64,000 nt of DNA, taken from the NCBI GenBank assembly GCA_018398805.1, contig JAGFBZ010001895.1, positions 868,001-932,000 on the forward strand, read 5' to 3'. Positions 50,959-64,000 of the stretch are shown here, piece by piece. The notes under the pieces are model-generated. The model ran no database searches. It was not told the DNA's origin and was given only the letters and a program-made list of their open reading frames with translations. Both the position numbers and the translations under genes were made by a program. Every line of letters starts with the position of its first letter. Positions within the stretch are counted from its first letter, which is position 1. This DNA comes from Hirundichthys speculiger (lineage: Eukaryota > Chordata > Actinopteri > Beloniformes > Exocoetidae).

Positions 50959-50962
<4 letters not shown>

Positions 50963-52864
50963 AGCTACAGCGTTACTGCTTCCATGGAAACTAAGATGAG
51001 ACTGAATCCACTTGACAACCAACAGGTGTGAGCTCCTCTATAGAGGCGGGAATTTCTTTGCAGTTTGCTGGACTGAAGCATTCAGGTGCGTGTTAACACA
51101 ATGCCAAGGAGAGCAGACATCAGCAGCGATCTTAGAGAAGCAGGTACTGCTGCTCATCAATCCGGGGAAGGCTGATGGTCCAAAGTCAAGACCAGAACCT
51201 GATCGAAACGATTAACGAACTGAATGAGCACTGTAAAAAAAAAAAAAAAAAGAAGAGAAGAGCAGAACAACAGAATTTCTACACAATGTGAGAAACTGAT
51301 AAAATACAGAAAATGATTGTTTTTGACCCATACTGCTAAACATGGCTCTAATCATGACTAAATCATGGTTTGTGCTAATATTGTTTATTTGAGGCTGTAC
51401 CTTCCTCATCTGAGAACTTCATACTGACCAGATTCTTTTTTTTTTTTTATTATTATTATTATTATGTCCTGATGCATAAAATCTTAAAACTGAATGACAG
51501 GACATTTTTTCCCGCATGGATACATGAAGAAAATCATAAAGGGACAAATAATATGCTATTCTACCTTACTGAGAACATTCTGTTTCCTTTGCAGACCCAC
51601 ATTTTTGTGATTAACTACTAGTATTTGCAGATTTATCCCTTTAAAAACTCAAGGATTGGTACACCTGACAATGCTGGAAGGGACACCAGGTCAGTCTCCT
51701 TCTATCAGTGCTTATCAGACACACACCCTGTGAAATTACCCAAGAGCCAAGGTCTAGAGTGAGGAATGCAGGGTCCACCTGCTGTCAAAGAGAGACTGAC
51801 AGAAATCAGTGGCAGCTCACAAAAAAATGAAAACCACAGTAGATAAGACTGAAGTGTTTGTTTTAGTAGAAGACAAAAGGATGTACAGCCGGTCGGAGCT
51901 GAAAGCACATCTGCCCCCAGCGTCAAACTTCTTTCAGTGTCAGTGGGACGAAGCTGGTTGAGCATGCTGCTCCGTCTCATGCTTGCTGTGGGTGTGTGTG
52001 ATGCACACACCCACACCTGCATACCTGCAGAGAGGGGGAAGGATTAAAGAGAAGCAACAAGGAGGCGAGAGGAAATGAGATCAGGCAGAGAGGAGAGTGG
52101 CGGGACGTGAATAGTAGCATGATGGCTTGGGAAATGTGACTTGGGGGTCACACCTCTCATGGAGTCATGCTCGGCCTTGAAAACATACACGCATGCTTTC
52201 ACCAAATCAAATCTTTCTGCATATGATCAATCAAAAACAAAGGCCCCAAAGATCAAAACCCAAGAACAGATTATTCAAATGACCTGTAAAACTCTATTTT
52301 GTATCTTACTGCATCAGTTCCATGTGGAAAAACTGATACAGATGATACAGATGAACAGTCACCAGAACCTGTCCTCCTATGACACGACTGACGGTGAATG
52401 AGTTGTCCTCCAGCTCAGTACCTATTAGTCATTTCACAAATGACTCATATTGCTGAGGTGGTGATAAGCAGTACAGTGTTGATCATACACAAATACAGGA
52501 TTGTATCCACATTCTTCTCTCCACTGTACTTTTTTTTTTTTTTTTTAATGTGCTGTCAGCAGCAGGGTGGAGCTGTCACATCAGTTAGTGTGCGTGCCAC
52601 ACATTCCTCCAGGCTATACCTCTGTAAATGTCTTATCTAAATCAGCCTCGCCCACCGCACCTGTCAGCTCACTGATGTTTAATCTAATTGGTGGAAGCTG
52701 ACCTGTGACCAGGTTTCAGTCTTCGGTGCAGCCAACCTAGGTGTGGCCGAGAAACAGCTCTACTTCCAGATTTAGAATTGACAGGTCCGGATGCTTTCTC
52801 ACCTCCAACTGGAAACCTTACAAGTAGCTTTATGCAAATGAGCCCCCGGGAGATTCACATCAGG

Positions 52865-53000
52865 GATGGAGCAAACTCTCAGGAATGTTTCCAGTACCTT
52901 GTTGAATCTATGCCATGAAGGATTAAGGCAGTTCTGAAGGCAAAAGGGGGTCCAACCCAGTACTAGCAAGGTGGACCTGATAGAGTAGCCGGTGAGTGTA
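52865..53000 (+). mobile_element. Terminal fragment of a Tc1-like DNA transposon
   Basis: The text CTTGTTGAATCTATGCCATG, AAGGCAGTTCTGAAGGCAAA and AGTAGCCGGTGAGTGTA matches the 3' end of a fish Tc1-type repeat: transposase C-terminus, then the terminal repeat with CCGGTGAGTG. Only this end is present. Confidence 0.6.
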
Positions 53001-53464
53001 AACCAAACTTATGGAGCCATTTTCTGTGCAGTTCAAACTTTCTTAATAAACTTGCCTTTCATTTCAATCCATTACTTTACAAAATGGTAAAAATTAAATC
53101 AAAATCCATAACTGCAGTACCCTTGAAGATTAGATCAGCTTTTTCTGGATGTTCTACACTCCTACTGGTGACTGGAAGTAGCTCAATTCCAAAATGAACC
53201 TCACCATTTCAGCTGAGGACCTGTCTGCCTCTCCTTTCACACCTGTCACAATGAAACCCTCCCTCCCTCCCCCCCAAAAACCCCATTGGGCTCATGAGTG
53301 GAAGACAAAAAATGTCTCAGATGAAGAGATCTTAAGTATTTAAGACGTGGTGAGTGCAGCTAGTGAGCCTGTGATGCTTGAATGGTTGTAAAACATGACA
53401 CCTGCTGGACAGCAAGGTAACAGCTCAGCTCTTTCCTCGTGATTTTAGGGATCAGGAACGAGTC

Positions 53465-53818
53465 TTTTCTTTTTAAATAGGGTTTTTATTTGAAAGACCA
53501 TGCAGTGCACTTTCAAGGTAGCTCATTGCTTTCAATAACATACATGGAAACCAGTACATTTGCAATTACCTAGTACAAAAGAACTAAAACATTGCTGAGA
53601 ATTTTAAAAAAAATTAAATATTTGGGAAAAACAAGTATGCAACACCACTACTGCTGCACTGCAGATCTTAGCACTGTTTTTTAACGATGATATAACCCTG
53701 TTATGCAAATACAAAAAAGGGAAGAAAAAAAAAGGATTAAGTATACAACCTAACAGACCTTCGAAGAAAAGGGGGGGAAAAAAAAGCAATAAGTTACTTT
53801 TTCAAGTGTATGGTGCAT
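53465..53818 (-). other. ddx5: ddx5 3' untranslated region
   Basis: After the TAA stop the minus strand runs through AT-rich sequence to an AATAAA signal at 53490-53485. The trailer is about 350 bases. Confidence 0.6.
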
Positions 53819-58651
<4,833 letters not shown>

Positions 58652-58810
58652 ATTGTGAACAAATTAATAAAAAACTTTAAATACAAAGTGGTTTGATCGT
58701 CGTCAGAAACCGCTGCCGGCAGTGGTGTTGGAAATGCCGGTAATCAAAAAGGAGACCCGGTTTATATGGAAAGAGGAAGTCCCCCGTTCAGCTATATCCA
58801 TCCGCCAAAC
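58652..58810 (-). promoter_or_regulatory. ddx5: ddx5 promoter and 5' leader
   Basis: On the minus strand a TATA-like CCATATAAACC lies near 58765, about 110 bases before the start codon, in a CG-containing stretch. A start site near 58735 would give a leader of about 85 bases. Inferred from motif and position. Confidence 0.4.
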
Positions 58811-59900
58811 CAAACCAAATACCAACCGTATCATCAACTCTAGCATCTCACTATTATCGCCCGACACAAAACAAATGATTTAACTTCATTAATTTTAGAC
58901 TCCCAATGTCCATAATAGTGTACTTTAAAGTGTACATCTGAATCAACGAAAAAAAAAACGTAATCTTGCGTCATGTTTAAAAAATAAGCATATAATTGTT
59001 TCAGCTCAAAATATATTTAGTCCGCTTTGTATTTTCTCTATAATTGAAATACCGGTCAGAAGGACAAGCAAAAACAAAGTATTTTGTTTTTGTTTTTTCA
59101 AGCTAACTAGACCTATTTAATGACTGCATCGAAAGTTGGCGGATGAATATGTACGAGTAGATGTACTTGGAAAAATGTGGTGATTCGGCTCGCTTCAGTT
59201 ATACACGAACAGGTATTACACCCTGGTTTTACGGTAAGTGACGTCAACAGGAAACCTAAAACAAAAAACAATATTTGGTTTAACCTCCCTTTTTATTTTG
59301 TTTTATTTTAAATATATCAGACTAAAATTGTGATTTCTGACAAAAACAAAACAAAAAAAACTTAATTGCTCTTGAAACTGGCAAATGTTTGGTAATAACT
59401 TGGACTTGTTTCAGAACAAGTTTACGTTTCTGACAGAAAGAAAATCCATCCTTTAGCTATTAATAAAACAAATCAGCTCTCTATATAATTAGTTTTATTT
59501 TATCCAGTTTTTTATAAAAATAAAAAAATGCTTTTCCTAGTGTTGTTTGCATTAAAAAGTTGGATGTGCTATGTTCTTCCCTGTATGACCTCAAATAATG
59601 TCATTACAAATCTAGGAAACAATACCAACTGTACTTTACAGCCTCCATTCTCCCCCAAACAAACAAACAAAAACAGCCCTGGACATTGTTGGTTAACCCT
59701 TTACCCCTTCCCCCGAGCCATCTGCCAGGTGTTTAAATGTGGGGTGCTACTGGTGAAGACACAGCAGGTGATCTGCAACAGGCTCCATTCAGATGTAAAC
59801 CTACATTTCTGCAGACTCTACTTGACATTATTCGCATTCAGTCCAGTGTTTGCAAACCTCTGAATTATTCAAGTACCCCGAAGAAAACACATGACATGCA
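58811..59900. other. Spacer between ddx5 promoter and smurf2 trailer
   Basis: AT-rich sequence with no recognisable exon or repeat family. Several TTTATT hexamers (59291-59310, 59489-59502) could be minus-strand polyadenylation signals for smurf2, whose 3' end I cannot fix. Confidence 0.35.
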
Positions 59901-62292
59901 TTTGTACAAGGCCTTACATTGTTAGACAAAGGCAAGTTTAATTAGAACTAATGACACACAAAAATAAAATACTCTTACAAAATAATAGTGTCAACATACA
60001 TAAAATTGCATCAGTCAGCTATGAGATATAGTCCTGCTAGTGTATCATGCTATTAAAAAAAAAAAAAAAGAAAACACAGCGGTATCCCTCAACTCTGACT
60101 TGTTTAATAAAAAAGTTCAGTTAAACAGGAGGGAGCGATGGGGCACTACTGAGCGTTGTAGTGTAGGAACAGACAGTAGGGTGATCGGCTTGTGCACTGG
60201 ACTTAAAGGTGAATTCATATCTGGTGTGGAAGTCACCATCAATACACACGGTGACCTCATTCCATTTGTGTGCAATTTCTTTTTGCAGTTCAAGAACATT
60301 TACTTTTTTCTACTTAAGTTAAAGATAAATTACAGTTTGTTTGATCCACATATATGAACAATATCTTATAACTGTACAAAGCACCATCTGAGGACACTTT
60401 CACTATGCATACATATGTAAAAGAAACTTCTTTTTTTTTTTTTAAGTGTATGCAGATGTTGAGAACAGTCCACGGTCTTGGAGATTGCTAGACAGGCAGC
60501 ATCTTTTAAAAAACATTCAAGAAATTAATTTTTAATTGTAGAAAACACCCCCCCCCCCTCCCCCCAATATAAACAGAACTAATAATCCTGTGTAGCAGGC
60601 TTAAAATAAGTTTCCTTTCAACCCAAACCACATATGGAGACATGCAACATCTACTTTATGTTAATGGTGTGTTGTGTGGGCACATTAATGCAAATGACAA
60701 GACTTTTGAGGAAATCGAGACAAATGGTCAGCGTTAGTATCAAATCAAACTGACATCTAAAAACTACATATGGCATCTCCTGAGAATGTGGCCAGGTAGA
60801 GCTCGAGGCCACAAACAGGTACGATCATGAGTACGGTACTGTGCACTTTAAGCAGTAGTATGTCAGTTTGCAATGTTGTTAATATAAAACAAAAGATAAT
60901 GCTATTTAGCACCACAAGGCTTTTTTCTTTTTTTCTTCAATGTTACATAGAGGCAGCACAAAGTAGGTAATGATGAACTTTGGGCTTTTCTAAGGAAATA
61001 CCATCAGATATTAATGGTAGGCTTCTCGTCATTGACATGAATATAGTCCAGCTATAAACGACTGTTAGGAAAGGGTACCAGATGAGTTTACCATCAGTCA
61101 ATCCACTATATGCAGCTTCAGGATGAGATCATTAGAATTTAAAGGGTCAGCTCAATATTTGCAAAAGATCATTCTTTCAAAAATGGGTATGGCACTCAGG
61201 ACGTTAAGATTTTCGGCCTTAGGACAAACCTCACCATTCAGTAAGAGATTTTGTCAAAACATAAACCACAGCATTGTTTAGTGAAAACTCAGTCAAGCTT
61301 AAATCTGCTTTAAAAAAAAAAATGTCTTCCATAATTTAAACAGCAACACTTAACATGTAAAAGATTTTATTTTTCTTAAACAATGGAAAAGGGGTTTCTG
61401 AAATATAACGGCAATAAATTAAATATATTATATAGAATTTTATTGTTTCTCAATTTTCCCTGTTATACAAAAATATCACATTTCAAGCTATTCATTCACT
61501 TCCTCATTTTCAAACACAACTAGCTCTCAAACGTGTGAAAAAGGGTTTGTAGGAGTCCAGCGCTAGTTGCCGGGCAGTGACTCAGGAGCAGAGGTCCCTG
61601 CTGCTGTCTTTGGAGAAGGTTGGAAACAGTCGGTTGCAACTCAGTGTCTAGTCTCGTCTTCTCATCTGTCCACATCCTATCCTTGGTGTCGATGACAGCC
61701 CCAGCGTGATGGCTTTGACGCCCGGATCGACCCGAGTCATGCGTGTTCTGCATCCAGATTTAGTGTTTCCAAGTGGTTGAAGTGACCAATAGTAACCCTG
61801 ACTTCTAGCCAACAAGCCAGTCTTGCAAATGTGATTTTTGTTTCAGAGTGGACTGACCTTGTGTTCTGTGTGGTAAGATGGAGCATTGCTACATTGGAGT
61901 AAGGTCTATGTTTTAAATGCTAAAATGAACTTGAGAAGAAAAAAAAAAAAAAAAGAGCCAGCACAATTTGCTGGCTCCAAAAGTTAGTAAAAAGTCTTGG
62001 TTATTAGCAGCTGAAGAGATCCGTTTCAATGAATTAAAAAAAAAAAAAAAAGATACTAAGGAAGGTTTAAAAGCAATCCACAGTCAGATAGCATTTTCTG
62101 ATCTTCAGGTCCCCCCCACCCCGCCCCGCCTAAGCTCAGCCACATGTCCCCTCAGAGTATGAGCACTGCTGGTTGAAGCAGCCCTCACTGACCCCAACCA
62201 GCTCCACCATCTGAGTGGAATGATTTGTCGACAGTGGCTGATCGTGGTCATGCTGCTTCTGATTGTTGTCGAGGTCAACGTGGATCAATCAT
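59901..62292 (-). other. smurf2: Probable smurf2 3' untranslated region
   Basis: On the minus strand this follows the smurf2 stop codon. It has no conserved reading frame and several A-rich and T-rich tracts. Long trailers are usual for SMURF genes. Possible AATAAA signals include one near 61440-61435. A 9-bp hairpin followed by a T-run is at 61977-61940. The extent is an estimate. Confidence 0.35.
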
Positions 62293-62582
<290 letters not shown>

Positions 62583-64000
62583 CTGTGGAAAAAGGCAAAG
62601 TTAAATTAACCTTCTTACAAGTGCAAAGTGAAGAGCCAACTGTATCCTACACTTAGGAACAGATTTAACTGATCGGGTACAGATGAGCCTTTGTGGGTAG
62701 TAGAGAAAAATACTGACAAAGATGTTCACTGAAATACACCTGCACTGTATTCTGAGATCAAAGTCAATCACATGAAAGACTTTAAATGAAAGAAATGTAG
62801 CAAACAATTAAAGCAAATTAAATCTCAACTGTAAAACATAATCATTATAGAGCATCTAACATTTAAATACCACATAATACTCAATCAGAAAATACTTTTT
62901 TGCACGCATCTATTGAAGCTATTCATTTGGTCTGTCATCTTCCTGATTTAGTTGAAATTGAATCATCATTCAGCAGCAGCTTAAATCTAAATTAAAACTT
63001 TAAGTTTAAATTGCTTAGGCAACTTTTGTTTTTCTTGCAAAGGGGAGTTTTCTGCAATCAGAAAGTAACAAAATGTGTGAAAAAATATTAGTTGACAGTG
63101 AAGGCCAAGACCCATAAGGTTCAAAGTTCTTTAACTAATGGACTGGTGCAGAATGCTGTTTAAGTTTTGCAACAATATAAGATTGAAGTAAAATACAATG
63201 CAGTGATCCCTTATTTTTCGCGATTAATGGGGACCGGCGCCCCCCCCCCCCGCAACAATCAAAATCCGCGATCTGGAGCCGGAGCCCCCCGAGCCTCAAT
63301 AATGTGTTTAAAATATGTTTGAAAACCCCAAAAAAGTAGCGAGGCACTGCAGCGAAACAAGACAAAGGCTCAACTGTGGTCTTTCTGTTACCTTCACAGC
63401 CTCTGGTCTCTGAACCGTAGTAAACAAACTGCTGGTATTGTGCTATTTTTGGCTCGTAATTAGCGGGTAACACGCTAACAACAACAAAACAAAAAGTCTG
63501 GTTTTCTCTGCATGGAACGAGCACTTTATTCTGGCACTGCAGGAACTTGTAACATCACACAGGTTGTATTGTTGGGCTCCTGTCGGTTAACAGAGAATGT
63601 AAATCTATACACGCTGGGCTGCTGTTGATGCTCACTACACTTTTCATCTAACCTTGTTTTCTTCTGCCGTCCCACGACACACACACTCCATTACCCATAA
63701 GGCCACATCATTACCCATAAGGCTACCTTCTTAAAGGGGCCAGGCTGGCTCACAGCATTTCTTCACTGTGAGAGAACGCGCACAAAATCCTGTGATGTTT
63801 CCGCGATTTAAATTTTTTTTTTAAATTATATTATATATTTCTGAAAAAGCACTAAAAGCACTAAAGCACTAAAACCGCGGTACTCAAACCGCGAAGTGGC
63901 AAGGGATCACTGTAGTCTGATGTACGCCAGTTAAGTCACTGATTATGCTGCCATTTGCCTAGGTTGTATCTGTAACCAAAGACAAGTTACTTAAATTTGT
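62583..64000 (-). other. smurf2: smurf2 intron (cut by window edge)
   Basis: There is no further exon up to the right edge. The right half is filled by the DNA element at 63201-63912. Confidence 0.6.
63201..63912. mobile_element. Non-autonomous DNA transposon with terminal inverted repeats (pogo/Tigger-like)
   Basis: The left end is CAGTGATCCCTTATTTTTCG and the right end is its rough complement (ACCGCGAAGTGGCAAGGGAT, then CACTG). CAGTGATCCCT followed by CGCG-rich text is the terminal signature of pogo/Tigger-type elements as I remember them. It is 712 bases long, with no transposase. A TA target duplication is clear only on the right (CACTG|TAG). Confidence 0.65.

Larger units (their letters stand above)
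50661..53460. other. Spacer between evpl 5' end and ddx5 3' end
   Basis: No host exon was found. It holds a run of C (50743-50769), an AT microsatellite (50896-50958), poly-A and TTA repeats (51236-51252, 51441-51464) and a DNA-transposon tail (52865-53000). The rest looks like unique sequence. Confidence 0.5.

Noticed and set aside
61940..61977. On the minus strand a 9-bp hairpin (GAGCCAGCA / TGCTGGCTC) is followed by a long T-run, like a bacterial terminator.
   Set aside because: The context is a vertebrate smurf2 3' UTR, where rho-independent termination does not apply; the T-run is one of many in this AT-rich trailer.

Overview
The window is nuclear DNA from a ray-finned (teleost) fish. 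The genes are split by GT-AG introns, the proteins are vertebrate-specific, and the introns and spacers hold typical fish repeats: L2-type LINE tails ending in repeated TTGAA, Sleeping-Beauty-like Tc1/mariner relics, a fold-back MITE, and AT, poly-A and poly-C tracts. I recognise five genes. They were read by splicing exons by eye against protein families I remember, so exon edges are my own calls.

Layout: (1) 359-26915, plus strand: the 3' nine-tenths of non-muscle myosin heavy chain IIB (myh10), from the P-loop exon to the stop. It includes both neuronal cassette exons known in mammals: a candidate B1/N30 exon at 1570 and a clear B2 exon at 11791. (2) 31602-32707, plus: arylalkylamine N-acetyltransferase (aanat), the timing enzyme of melatonin synthesis, complete in three coding exons. 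(3) 50465-38181, minus: envoplakin (evpl), complete in about 22 coding exons, with a 3.5 kb last exon carrying the rod and plakin repeats. (4) 58651-53819, minus: the DEAD-box helicase ddx5 (p68), complete in 13 exons. (5) 62582-62293, minus: the last two coding exons of the HECT ubiquitin ligase smurf2; the rest lies beyond the right edge.

The genes do not form one pathway. They are a conserved neighbourhood: from memory, EVPL, AANAT, DDX5 and SMURF2 all lie on human 17q and MYH10 on 17p. aanat and evpl converge on a repeat-rich spacer (32.9-37.9 kb), and evpl, ddx5 and smurf2 run in the same direction.

Two results matter most. First, the B1 and B2 cassette exons of myh10 sit at their expected places with TGCATG (Rbfox-type) motifs nearby, which suggests that neuron-specific splicing of myosin IIB is ancient. 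Second, at least seven conserved exons in three genes (myh10, evpl, ddx5) carry frame-breaking indels, mostly of one base, while the protein continues at once in the next frame. Because all three genes are hit, and otherwise intact, base-level assembly error is the likeliest cause, and automatic gene models here will be broken. I found no CRISPR array, operon, tRNA or rRNA gene and no new multi-gene system.
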